Position numbers and translations under genes: made by a program
Part shown: positions 21,036 to 32,120 of the stretch, in pieces
Layout of the letters: the number at the start of each line of letters is the position of its first letter
How positions within the stretch are numbered: the stretch's first letter is position 1
Source of the DNA: Linum tenue
Lineage: Eukaryota; Streptophyta; Magnoliopsida; Malpighiales; Linaceae
Assembly (NCBI GenBank): GCA_946122785.1
Contig: CAMGYJ010000004.1
Coordinates: 18,684,150 to 18,748,149, forward strand
Reading direction: 5' to 3'
Length of the DNA: 64,000 nt
The notes under the pieces: model-generated
What the model saw: the letters and a program-made list of their open reading frames with translations, nothing else
Databases searched by the model: none
Told to the model about the DNA's origin: nothing

Positions 21036-22262
21036 TCATATCCCCTTCTTACAAAGCATCAAACCAGAAACCAAGTTCTTTCTAACATCAGGAACGTAAA
21101 GGACATTGGTGAGAACAACTTTCTTTCCCGAAGTGAAGAAAAGCTCCACGGTTCCAGATCCAAGAACCTTGATCGTGCGATGATCACCCAACAGAACCTC
21201 AAGTCCCTCCGTTGACTTTGTGTATTCCTTGAGCATGGCTCTCTTATTGCAAATGTGAGCAGTTGCCCCCGAATCATACCACCAATCAGCATTGGTAATG
21301 ACTCTAGCCATGTGCAATTCCTGAATCATACTCACATGTAAGTCAGAAATCATTGCAACAATCTCACTAGGCTCAACTTTCTCAATCACATTTGCACTTG
21401 CAGCCCCTTCGTTCTGGTTCTTCTTTGGATTAGGACAGAAGCGAACAATATGTCCCAGTTGCCCACAATTGAAACAATTCTTAGTGGACATAGGGGACGA
21501 CTTTTTCTTTTTATTCTTCTGGTTGTTGGTCTGGTTGTTGAAATTATTCATGGCCTTTCTCTTCTTTCCCTTCTTTCTCTCCACAACATTCACTTTGGAA
21601 CTTGAAGGTGCCTCCGAATTGAGATCCTTGTCATGGATACGAGTTTCCTCCTCGATGCTAAGGTGCTTCTGAATCTGCTCCAAAGTGAACTCCTCTGACG
21701 TATGAAGTAATTTCTTCCTATAGTTGTTCCATGATGGAGGCAACTTCGCAATAATTGCCCCCACCAGAAACGCATCAGGAAGAGTTATCTTCAACGCAGT
21801 GAACTTAGAGGCCAAGATTAGGAATTCATGAACTTGATCCAGAACTGAACGCTTATCAGTCATGCTAAATTCAAAGAACTAGAATGTGACAAACTTATCT
21901 ACGCCTTGTTTCTCTGATTTGTACTGGTTCTCCAAAGATGTCCAAATCTCAGTAGGGGTCGCCAACTGGGAATACAGATCGTAAAGACGATCAGAGAGTG
22001 AATTGAGGATGTATCCTCGGCACAACAGGCTGATATCACTCCTCTTCTTGCGCTCAACCTTCAATTCATCAGAGTCAGTGTCTTGTGGTTCTTCTAGCGG
22101 CACCAAATCAGGATCCAGTATGTACACGATCTTCAAAGCAGTCAACAAAAACTTCATCTTCTCTTGCCAGCGGGTGAAATTGGTTCCATCAAACCGATTG
22201 AGTTTGTTGGAATAAGAGGCATACGCCTTCAAAGTGCTCTCCACTCCAGAATCCATTGTCAC
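21036..22262 (-). pseudogene. Copia 2 gag and protease
   Basis: The ATG ending at 22262 opens gag (NKLNRFDGTNFTRWQEKMKF). An in-frame TAG at 21879-21881, probably from a Gln codon, interrupts it. Gag resumes in the same phase (MTDKRSVLDQVHEF) and shows a Lys-rich basic stretch, the CCHC knuckle CFNCGQLGHIVRFC (about 21480-21440) and the protease motif WWYDSGATAHIC (about 21285-21250). Apart from the single nonsense codon it reads through to 21036. It starts only about 20 bp after the 5' LTR; no standard tRNA-iMet site is seen in that gap. Confidence 0.9.
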
Positions 22263-22284
22263 ACGAAATTAAACACTCTAAGAT

Positions 22285-22815
22285 TGTCAGGGAAACAATA
22301 TGGAGAAAACGGATTGAAGGCGTGATTTTGATCACTCTCCTTAGAGTGTTTATTTGCCCCCACTACTCAGTTGCTGTAGGATTTAGGCAAACCACCCCCA
22401 GGAGTCCCTCCAATCAAAGTCAGAAAGCAGCACCTTTCGTGACTTCTGTGTTTGTGTTTTTGGAGAAGGAAAAAAAACGAGGAGAAGAAGATGAACGTTA
22501 AACGAGAACATTGGCTGCAGAAGACTTTTTATAGTGAAAACGGCAGTTCCCTTCCGAAGGGTTACGTCGTTTCACAAAAGTCAAAATCAAATAATTTTCC
22601 GGATTAATTAGCCAAAAATTTAAATCTGAACGCGTCGCGCTAAGTGCTAAGTGCGTAGTGCAATTTAATATGTCAAATTAAATAGCCCACACTTTTTCCA
22701 AAAGCCCACTAACCACTTTATCCAATAACTAAAGTAGAAAGCAAACTTAAAAACAACTTGCACTTTCCTTCTCCCACCAATGTGGTATTTCCTTTACTAT
22801 TTGACTACTCTAACA
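22285..22815 (-). repeat. 5' LTR of Copia 2
   Basis: About 531 bp, paired with 17148-17707. It would contain the element promoter on the minus strand; I did not identify a TATA box with confidence. Confidence 0.88.
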
Positions 22816-23274
22816 CACAATAGGGAAGAGATTGAGTTCCATGCAGGAGAGCAACTGATCTGTTTGTTTGGGCAAATTTCAATTTCTATGTTGTTCGATC
22901 AATCCAGAGGGAAAGGGGGGAGTGGAAGAGATAAAAGGGATGGGTGATCTATCCCTTCTATTTGTTTCGGGAGCATATACGGGTTAAGGGATAGGAAAAT
23001 AAAAAGTTAATAATAAATTATTATTTTAGTCACCACTTACCATAACCATATTATCTCTCACCTCCTTGGAGAAAACGATATTACTTTTGTCATCTTGTAT
23101 ATTTTATTTTTGTATATTTTTTGAGAATAATAATATATTGAATAATTAATATAATATAATATTAGCGTACTTTTCACCTCTCAATATTGAATTCTTGCAA
23201 AATAAACGCTCTCACGCTCCCGCTTTCGCTCCCGCTTCACGAACTGGTTACCTAACCAAGAACTCTACTGAGTC
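22816..23274. other. intergenic, AT-rich
   Basis: No frame or repeat with defined ends. An AT-rich core occupies 22990-23170. Confidence 0.55.
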
Positions 23275-23860
23275 TTACCATAATGTGGTTCTCAGTTGAT
23301 CCACGATTAGACCAAGTATATTGGGGACCACCAAAACCCATATCATGTAATCCTGCCTGAGAGCAGAAGTCTCTCAACTGGTCAAGGGCTTGAAAGCAGG
23401 GCTTCTACCCCCTGTCTTTTCTGACGAATGGAGAATACAATTGAAATCCCCAAGTACAAAGATGGGTTGGGAAAAAGCCAGGGCTAAGTTGGAAATGTCA
23501 TCCAATTGAGACTGTCTGGTTCTTATATCACAACTAAGATGAACAAAAATAAAGAAAGCGATCCCCAACTCAGAATGGTGACATTCAACATGAAAGAAAT
23601 GTCGATCTCTATCAAGAACAATACATTGGACCTCTGGTTTCCAAGCTACCGCTAGTCCACCTGATTATCCTATGGCGCTAACTAACTGGACCTCCTTAAA
23701 ACCAATTTGTTGAATTGTCTTTTTAACCTCATCATCCTTATTTTTTGTTTCACTAAGAAAAAACAAAAATGGTGTAAATCGGTTAACTACCTCTTTCAAT
23801 GATCTCGTTGTAAGGATGGACCCGATACCACTACAATTCCAACAAAATGTACCCATAATG
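23275..23860 (-). pseudogene. LINE endonuclease fragment
   Basis: On the minus strand FCWNCSGIG (near 23850), VLGDFNCIL (near 23440) and GGPQYTWSNRG (near 23300) are the start, GDFN and TWSN motifs of a LINE ORF2 endonuclease, in the right order but in different frames. Both sides are cut; no RT follows. A fragment from another LINE family than the copies at 0.6-4.3 and 32-38 kb. Confidence 0.75.
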
Positions 23861-23939
23861 TAATTGTGTGGTAAATTAGCAAAGTTTTCTCAAATTAACG
23901 AATCCTAATCACTTAAAGTGCATCCAAATTCAATGCCCA

Positions 23940-24715
23940 GTATAAAAGGATTATGTTCCAACTCTTGTTTGAAGCCTTGAGCAAAGGTCTCCTCATAATC
24001 TATATCATACTCTTGTTTGAAGTCTTGAGCAACCGTACGAGCTTAAAACCTTCAACTGATCCATTTGGGTGCATTTTCACATTATAACGAATACAATTAA
24101 GGACATATCTTCTTCCCGCGACACTAGATCCGAAGTACGGTTTTCCTCCACAACATTCGTCTCCACACGCATAGCAACGTTCCACCTAGGACCACGTGCA
24201 GTCTCAGCATAGCTGTGCAGAATGAAAATGGGTTCAGCTGAAAGGTGGCTGCCGCAAGGTTGCTCGTGTTGAGCGACGTAAGGGAACCACCTGTTGAACA
24301 GGAGAGGGAGACCATCACTTGGAGGTAGATGACCCATTCTTCGAAGACCTAGAAGATGAGGAAGCAGACGTCCGAAGTAGTAGATGACTTAGAGGACGAG
24401 GAAGGCGAAGAAACATGCGGCAAGCTAGAGGACGCTTCGGATGAAGCCAAGGAAGCTGAAGTTGCCGATGAGGAAGTCTCGTCACTGTTGCTCGACACGA
24501 TGGGGTTCCTAGCAGGCGGGAAGTGGAGCGGACTCGAAAAATGACCAATGGGTTAAGAACTCAAGAGCTTCGGCTGTACTAGCTTCTGCATGAAAATAGT
24601 GATAATACATATCTCGTTCCATGAACTTGACATGATAGGCGATCCTCATACGACGAGCAACTGGATCATAACACATGTATCCCTTGTGTTTTCACTAAGG
24701 TAACCATAGCGAGAG
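23940..24715 (-). pseudogene. Copia fragment: integrase C-terminus to start of RT
   Basis: Minus-strand frames give GYMCYDPVARRMRIAYHVKF (about 24700-24640, the end of the Copia integrase), then a Ser-rich linker (24530-24370), the basic PLRRSTRA motif before RT (about 24280), and NPDGSVE-like / FKQEYDIDYEETFA RT blocks (24075-23985). There is no gag, protease or LTR, and frame breaks are frequent. It lies next to the LINE fragment in the same orientation. Confidence 0.72.
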
Positions 24716-25727
24716 CGGGAACGTCAGAGCGTAAGTATTTGAAGAATACAATATTGAGAGCGTGAATAGAGCGTTAATATATTATGATTTTAATAAATAA
24801 GCATGATATTTTTTAATTATTAAATAAAATATGAGGAATACTATTACTATTTAATCCGACAAATTATTCGCATACAAATACTATTAGTTCTGTTACCAAT
24901 TGAATTGCACTCTATGCAGAACAAATAGTCAAATATCAATATAATTAATAAATAATATATATCTACTTAAATTATAATAATAAAAAGCAGCAATTCATTT
25001 TCACTAAAAGAACAAATGTCTCTCTCTCCTCACATTACCTCCTACTGTACGCACCAACCCACCCTCTTCTTGTTTTTCCGCTCTCTCTTCTCTCTAATCC
25101 CTTCCTTCCTCCTTTTTCTCCACCCAAACTCAAGAACTTCTTAATAAAAGCAATTGAACATCCCTTTGATCCAAGCAAGCAGTCAATGACAGGAAGGGAA
25201 TAGATTTTAGAAACTCTATCTAATGATGCTGCCAAGAAGCCCTCTTTGCTCACGTTCGTTCATTTTCTCCGATTGGAGCTCTCCATCCAAGTGTGGTATC
25301 TGCTATCTAGAAACGCAGAAACACTAATGGCTCTCCAACGGCTCCTGATTCGACCAAAAGCAACAAATCCAAGGTAGCACTCCCCCACTGCTGACATTGG
25401 TGTTGCTGCATGCATCTCTAGCTAATGAAATGGATAAATGTCCCAGATTTCTGTATCCCTTTGCTCTTAATTTCATCTTTAGAAACTTGGCCTAAGACTT
25501 AACCCAAGAGCTGCACAGAGTTGTGCTTCTGACAAATAGGCTCGGAAGGGAATTCAAGTGGACAAACGGAAAGAAGAGGATGAAGATATATATTAGATTT
25601 CTGAGTTCGAAAAGAGATGCGCTCCCAAAAATTCCAAGCGAATTTTGGACGGACTCCCAAAAATTTGCGTTTTGGCGTTCTTGAGCGGGATTGTGCAGGG
25701 CGGAGTGGAGAATTGGGTGACCTAAGT
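24716..25727. other. intergenic, with a possible exon relic
   Basis: AT-rich to 25020, then CT-rich and more balanced. At 25328 an ATG reads MALQRLLIRPKATNPR and stops at a GTAGCA that could be a splice donor. That would suit a first exon of an organelle-targeted protein, but no second exon can be joined with confidence. No other signal is seen. Confidence 0.35.
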
Positions 25728-26423
25728 TTTCACTATAACCTAAAAACACACAACAAACTACCTTTGGAGCTAACTTATGACATTCCTTCTTTTGCAATAG
25801 AACAAAACACGTACACCCAAACAAACGTAGGAAGGAATAATCAGGAAGCTTCGAATATAAAATTTGATACTGAAAATTTTGACCCAATAGAGGAGTGATT
25901 TGACAATTAATGAGATAGACGATTGTATCTAGCGCTTCGACCCAAAAAATGTAGGTACACGAGAGAAAAAAAGGATACCTCGCGTGAGCTCCAACACATG
26001 GCGGTTCTTACGTTCCACTACTTCGTTTTGCTGAGACACCCCAGGGCAGGACTGTTGTGGTAGAATGACCTCTGTCTTAAAGACAACAATGAACTCGTTT
26101 GATGTGAACTCTCCTCCAGGATCTAAACATAGTACATTAATTGTTTTACCAAACTGTGTCTTCACCAGCTCGATAAACTCCTTAGCCACTGATGTTAGTT
26201 CTAACTTATGCTTAAGAAAATACACCTAGGTGAAGCAAGAGTGATGACCAATAAAAATAGCAAAATACCAGAAACCCATCCTCGCAGTAACTGGTAACTG
26301 TCCCCAAAAATCCATATGAACCAAATCAAAGGTTTCATCATAAACTATCTCATTAAGCGCAGAAGAATGTTGATAGGCTTTGGCCTCCAAACAGCTCACA
26401 CATTCAGTCCTCAGATATCTCAT
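25728..26423 (-). pseudogene. Copia 3 integrase, degraded
   Basis: Frames 26423-26226 (CVSCLEAKAYQHSS, DLVHMDFWG), 26225-25929 (CLDPGGEFTSNEF, QQNEVVERKNRHVLELTR) and 25887-25728 (RLFGCTCFVLL, KLAPKVVCCVFLGYS). The second catalytic Asp sits in LDPGGEF where HSDNGGEF is usual. Truncated at the low-coordinate end. Confidence 0.83.
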
Positions 26424-26845
26424 TGAACCTCAATAAATCCAATTTATCAGGTAATAAATTTTTCTTAAACATAGCCTTCAATCGATCCAAGTAAAGGTGA
26501 CCCGAACGATTATGTCAGAAATCCTACAAATACAAAGAATTGCCAACTAAAGCATACGAACCAGAAACAGTACGCAGAACATTGCTATCATCACTGCATG
26601 TACTCGACTGCCACGTCCCTCCTGTCCGAGATGAGAATCCTAAACCACGTGACCACTACATCCTAAAACCGCACCTACTGCCATGATGCATTCGTCACGT
26701 CCTTCCTGTGGAACTCCTCCAACAAGAAAGTTATGTTCCACCTTTCTTGCCTTCTCGATCACCCCCCGTCAATCAATCCTGCACAACACAATCAATTGAA
26801 TCAAACATGATATCACAACCACCATCCGTCACTTGACCCACGGAA

Positions 26846-27906
26846 CTAAGTTTGGAAGTACCTAAGGAACATAGAGCATATGGAGAAGGGAGTAGAGGCA
26901 GTGCTAGCTAAACCCAAACTCTGTACTGGTATTGTGGCTCCATTAGCCACTTGAAGATGCATAGACGGGACATGATGCAAGTTCATGAAGACAGGTCGAT
27001 GATAAGACATGTGATTAAACGCTGCAGAATTAACCAACCATCGAAGTGACTTACCAGAGTGTGTACCAATCACAGAAGTAGAAGAGAGTGCCTCACAAAG
27101 AGCTTCCTGAACCATATGGCGAACCTGATTAGGAGTGAGAGTAGGGGCCGAGGAAGAGGACCCCTCTGAACTGCCCAAAGTCACATGATACGCGGCAGCG
27201 ACATGAGAAGACAAACCACCAGTAGGAGTGGGGCGAAACTTACCCCGCCGACTTAGAGTAGGGCACTCAGAAACTATATGTCCCGTAAGTTTACAATAAT
27301 TGCAGTCTTCTTGCAGCAATAAATCTGCACATGTCCGGGTTCACAACAGAAGTGAGAAATGATCCAACTCGGAGTCGAAGAAGCATCGGCCAACCACAAA
27401 CGCAGCCTTCCCATGGGAGTTCATACCATCAATCTGGGACCAACTCTTTAGACGAGTCTCCTCGCATTAGCTCAGCCACAACGTCATCAATGCGGGTAAT
27501 ATTATGATGAATTAAAGATGGTCGGATGGGTTCAAATCCGTCCAAAACTTGGCTAAAAAATAGAGCACACGGGTACGCGTACGCTTAGCAAGGACGACCT
27601 ACGAAGCAACAGCTGGGACAAGGGAGGCAGTGAGAAGATCATACTCCATCCATAAGTGAAGAGCAGACTGATAGTAGCACCGGACGTCACGATCGCATTA
27701 AGTAAGGTGAGAAATCTTGCCCTCCAAATTAAACTGGCTAGAGGTAGTATTTTGAGAGTTAGTAGTGTGGAGATGAGTCCACATCTCGTGAGCAGTACCA
27801 AAGTTTCGACCATAAAACTTAATCGAAAAATCTGTAATACCTTAGGAGGACAATAACAAACTCGGCACCAAGAAACCTTTCCGAACCAAAAAGTGTCACC
27901 CACCAA
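26846..27906 (-). pseudogene. Copia 3 gag, zinc knuckle and protease
   Basis: Gag blocks (GTAHEMWTHLHT, QSALHLWMEYD) appear between about 27830 and 27600 across frame changes. The CCHC-like CNYCKLTGHIVSEC lies at about 27302-27260. A Ser/Thr-rich linker follows, then the protease-like WLVNSAAFNHMS (about 27040-27005). The sequence ends at a frame break at 26846. Confidence 0.8.
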
Positions 27907-28057
27907 TAGACAAAACCCTCACAACAACAATGCACCAAAAATAATTCCAACAACTACACAATCCAAGGAATGGAAGGAGAGAGCGGGGAACAAACCATAA
28001 CTTGAGCACCCCCGCCACCAAACTGCCAAGAGCTGTACACAAATCTTTAGAGCAGAG

Positions 28058-28069
28058 GCTCTGATACCA
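28058..28069 (-). promoter_or_regulatory. primer binding site (tRNA-iMet)
   Basis: On the minus strand TGGTATCAGAGC, immediately after an LTR end reading AGAGTCTAACA. It fixes the orientation of Copia 3. Confidence 0.88.
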
Positions 28070-28300
28070 TGTTAGACTCTTCAAAGTTTTCACTATATCA
28101 AAATTAAGCTATAGAGAGATAGATTTGCAGCTCTATATATATATGGGTACTAATGGGAGTCACAGGTGGCTAATTACATATTGGTACTTCAACAATATAA
28201 ATTAACATCACCTTGATTGGGGTCATAGCCCTCTGCACCTTGCTCTTCTGAGAAGACGGTGGTCTTAGCTTAGATTAGTTTTCGACCAATCATCAATTTT
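28070..28300 (-). repeat. 5' LTR of Copia 3 (right end uncertain)
   Basis: It begins (plus coordinates) TGTTAGACTCTTC. The far end cannot be set without a second LTR; the similarity limit near 28300 is a guess. Confidence 0.5.
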
Positions 28301-29114
28301 TCATACTGGTTCGAACATTTCGCAAAACCCAGAGGTTTTTTATGGATAATTAAGTTCCATGATTGGATACCTAAGATGACTTGTTAGGTCTGATAGTCAG
28401 AGCTTTCGAAGCTTCTGAAATTGAAATATTTTGTTTTTTATTTGCTCAAAGATTACCCCTGCTTTTACCGATCAATCACAGGGAATAAGGTGGAAGGGCC
28501 ATACACTACCTGTGTATTCTCTTGCTCCAGCTCCGCTTAAGTTCCGCAGGGTTGACGGAGGAGAAAAGGATTCACGAACAGGATGTCTGGAGAGGAGGAA
28601 TATAAACGTAGGATTGTGGAGAGCAAAGTTGGTTGTAAGAGGGAGCACACTGTACCGTTGTCGATACTATGATGGGTTTAAATCTTGGGTAGCCAGTTTC
28701 TCGAATAAGGAAAGGATCCTCTCCAGGAAATCTCGTCGAAGAAAATTACGTCCAAGTCTCCTTTAATAAATTTTGACCATTCAAATCTAGATGAATGGAT
28801 GGCTCTCAATCATTATTTTGTACAATAAAATTTTATACCATACCCTTATTATAATAATATAATGTTTTGAATAATTGTATACTTATAATCCTTTGTCCCA
28901 CGGTCAAGGAGCAGATTCCATCAATAACCTATGGATCAATAAACATTCATAAACTTACTTTTCCCACATTAAGTTTTACGGGTTATATATCTTTCATTTT
29001 AACTTTTAAGTCATAATTTAATTTTGTGCACAAATAAATTATATTAATTATGCTCATCAAAATGACATCCACTTTAATATATTTTGGAACAAAAAAACAA
29101 AGAGATATTTATTA
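28301..29114. other. intergenic with an unassigned plus-strand frame
   Basis: A 111-codon plus frame (28431-28766; WKGHTLPVYSLAPAPLKF, Arg-rich C-terminus) has no recognised domain. It is preceded by a CAG at about 28480 that could be an acceptor. I do not call a gene. Confidence 0.35.
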
Positions 29115-29255
29115 CTGGTCCATATCATTGTGGTAATTTCTGGTAGTACATAAGATTATATTATGTGGTATGAAGTGTACCATGGTCGTATGAATATATA
29201 TATACTATAGTGTAGAATGAGTATATATATACGTGATAGTAGGAATATACTGTTA
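29115..29255 (+). repeat. dispersed short repeat, copy 1
   Basis: About 140 bp of TGGTATGAA/GTGTACCAT/GTAGAATGA/GATAGTAGGAATATA words, collinear with the reverse complement of 45858-45990. Internal palindromes suggest a miniature DNA element, but the ends are not defined. Confidence 0.6.
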
Positions 29256-29443
29256 TTTATCACATTGCATCACCTTTTACCGCCCTATACTAGGGTGGTA
29301 TATTTGGTCATCAAAATTTTTCTCCAGAAAATTTATAGATCCAATAGTTAACAAATAACTCATTCCTTATGGGCAAAAATTTTCAAAATGCAAGTGAAAA
29401 ATGAAGGTGATGCCGAGTGGTACTAGGTGGTAGGTAGTACAAA

Positions 29444-30118
29444 TAGAGTTGGAAGTTTGGTACCGGTATTTGGGATATACCGAATACCGTATCGAATTTT
29501 TCTATATTTGGTATTACCGAATACACGTATTATTTTTTGGGATAGGGATTGAGATTGAATTTCAATTGTTATTCTGTATTAGGGATTACAGAATTGGGAT
29601 CGGTACATACCGAAATACCGATCAATACCGAAATATAAGCTGGTGTGTATTTTATTCTCTCAACTAGACTCTCTCATTCACTAACTACACAACCCTCAAC
29701 CACCAAAAGTATCATTTAATTATACATAGATCATTCCATCACTATTAATAGTCGTCTGTCAACCTCCAATTCGTCAAATTAAAAATTACCAATGACAAGA
29801 ACTTGAGATATGTCCTCTCCATTCTCCTTAATAATATCCTAATTCAAGACTCTTTGCTTAGTCTTTTTTCCCTAAATTAAACAATAAAATCTAATTTATA
29901 TATTTAATTATTAGTTGTGAAGGTAATCATTTCGTATTTGATAATACCGATTGGGATACCGAAGGACCAATTGGGATACCGGTATATTTAGGGATTGAGA
30001 TTGGGATACCGAAATTATTTAGGGATTAGGATTGTGATTGACTTTAGGGTGTAATTTGGTATTCAGGATTTTGGTATTTGGTATTGGGATACTGATTCCG
30101 TACCGATTTCCACCCCTA
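29444..30118. mobile_element. hAT-type non-autonomous element 1
   Basis: 675 bp. Left end TAGAGTTGGAAGTTTGGTACCGG; the right end on the other strand is TAGGGGTGGAAATCGGTACGG. It is flanked by AGTACAAA (29436-29443) and AGTACAAG (30119-30126), an 8-bp duplication with one mismatch. Subterminal regions are full of TACCGAAATACCG words in both orientations. No transposase ORF. The element shares its terminal consensus with those at 46384 and 56451. Confidence 0.82.
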
Positions 30119-30126
30119 AGTACAAG

Positions 30127-32099
30127 GGTGGTAACGAGTGGTATGGGAAGTACGAAAAAATATTTCTTGTAATATATTGAAAGCAAATATCAAATTGTAT
30201 TCGTAGATCATAACGAACTTGTTACATCTGTGCAAAATAAAATTAAATCCAAATAAAAAATAAAAATCATTTAGAAAAAATAAGAAAAATAAAAATTCCT
30301 TAGTTTCACCATTATATCTGACCGACTTAAAATAAAAAATCTAGATTTAATTATATAAGTGAGCACCATATCTAAGACATTCGCCCATGCCAACAAAAAT
30401 AAACAATAGTCAATAGTGATGACTGATGACTGATGCCTTAAGGTAGCGCTTACAAATTTCCATTTGATCCTATGGTGGCGCCTAATTCCATTTTTTTTTC
30501 TTTCTTTATTGGAATAATAAATCTCCTACTCCTAGTCCATTGAAATTTAGTCAATTAGGCACGTGTGTTTGATAAGAATAAATGGGTAACTTGTTTTTTT
30601 ACTTTCTAAAAAATGCCTCTACTTTCAAATTTCTAAGGTAGCGCTTACAAAAATGCCTACAAATTAATTAATTTAAAAATTCATTCTATAAAATAATTTT
30701 ACTTTACACAACTTTATCTTTATAGACCAAAATTCATTCTATAAAATTATGTGCTTAATAATCATTTCTCACTTTTCATTACTACTTACTAATTACCATT
30801 AAACATACTTTCATTTTTAATATCCAATCTACTACAGATCTCACTTTTCATCCATTTTAATTTTTTTTTTTTAACTCTTACCAAACACACTTTCCTGAAA
30901 CTTAAGAAAGAATTTCCTAATTTCCAATTTTTTTTCCAAATTTAAAAAAAGTAAAAAGAAACACGTACACCCAAGAGATGTATTGGATATCCAAGTTCAT
31001 CTATTATGTCGATGTTTCTTACCAAAACTAAATTAAATTTTTTCAAAAAAAAAAAACTAAATTAAACCACACTTATATTAAATTTTAACCGGTAATACCA
31101 TATTTGTTTTAACCCAAAATTTGATCTTTTAAACAAAAATTGATATAATCTACTGTCTCGTCTTACCATTGTGGTAGGGCTTGTCTTCCTATTACTCATA
31201 ATTATTTGACTGAAAAAACTTTCCTCAAAATATGTCACATTGTATATTTATATATATAGCAATCAAAGCATTTCCTTTGTACAATTTTTTTAATTCAATT
31301 TAAAATGAATGAAATATGATCTACTAAAAATAAAATCATCATTTTTTGGAATTAGATATATCATTCCTCAGTTGCCTAGTTTATTAATATTATATTAGTA
31401 GTATAGCCTCAAGTTTGACAACTCACCAAACATAATATGTACCCTTTAATCACGTGGCGAAGATTTATCTCACGCTCACTTCCCCATTGCATCCCTTACC
31501 AAAGCGATAATGTAAACTAAAACCAATAGTCTCGATTCAAAGAGCAACTAGCTAGAGAGAGACAGAGATAAATATTATATTAAAAGAAATTGGTAGACTG
31601 AAAGCCACATGGTTTGTTACTTACGGCAACATGGACTAACTCAAGCAAAGGAAAACATAGACGAGATAGGAGAAAAGACGGCCGTCTTTAGTTGAACCAA
31701 ACTTTGATCAGCCATCAGGATTGAGGAGGCCGCCAGCCAAAGAGAAAACTTCAACAAACCGACGGAGCTGAGCTCGTGCCCATTCCCAGCCTAACCCATC
31801 CAATTAAAATGAATGTTTCATACTAAATCCGTCTTTTTATCCCTTATATATCCAATTTTATCATAAATTTGTTTTTTTACCTTATAGTCAGATGTTTAGA
31901 TTTTTTTTTTTTTTTTTTTGCATCCCCTGCAGCTAATTTCACTTTACGTCATTTTCCTCATATATTTAACAGTTTATGTACTACAATATGAAAGATTTAC
32001 GTACGCATTACATATATATGTCATAAATTACAAATAAAATATTTCTGTATAATTCACCAAATTATCGATCACCTTCAATTTGCATTACACAAAAATTGA
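30127..32099. other. AT-rich intergenic region
   Basis: No gene. An 18-bp direct repeat (TAAGGTAGCGCTTACAAA) occurs at 30439-30456 and 30634-30651. A T21 run lies near 31899-31919. The region 31440-31760 is less AT-rich but has no long frame. Confidence 0.55.
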
Positions 32100-32120
32100 A
32101 AAGTGTGTACACTGTAAGAG

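Larger units (their letters stand above)
17148..22815 (-). mobile_element. Copia element 2, both LTRs present
   Basis: Minus-strand LTR retrotransposon with the 5' LTR at 22285-22815 and the 3' LTR at 17148-17707. The LTRs are very similar: TGTTAGAG start and CCCTGACA end on the minus strand, with scattered differences and one indel of about 20 bp in an AATTAATT region. Internal order: gag (22262-21036 with zinc knuckle), protease, integrase, reverse transcriptase, RNase H (to 18192). Stops in gag and pol and an 11-bp duplication in the RT catalytic box make it inactive. The 5-bp flanks do not match (AATAA on one side, CACAA on the other), so a target duplication is not seen. Confidence 0.92.
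25728..28300 (-). mobile_element. Copia element 3, 3'-truncated
   Basis: Minus strand. An LTR begins at 28070 and extends rightwards, and an iMet-type primer binding site lies at 28058-28069. Then come gag (27906-27250), zinc knuckle and protease (27319-26846), and integrase (about 26450-25728). RT, RNase H and the other LTR are absent: the frame with GYSEN stops matching at about 25728. All parts carry frameshifts. The protease motif is WLVNSAAFNHMS, so the catalytic Asp is replaced by Asn. The LTR's right end is not defined. Confidence 0.82.

Noticed and set aside
24356..24544. acidic plus-strand frame (Glu/Asp-rich)
   Set aside because: It is the antisense of a Ser-rich linker in a minus-strand Copia fragment; the flanking integrase and RT blocks fix the orientation.
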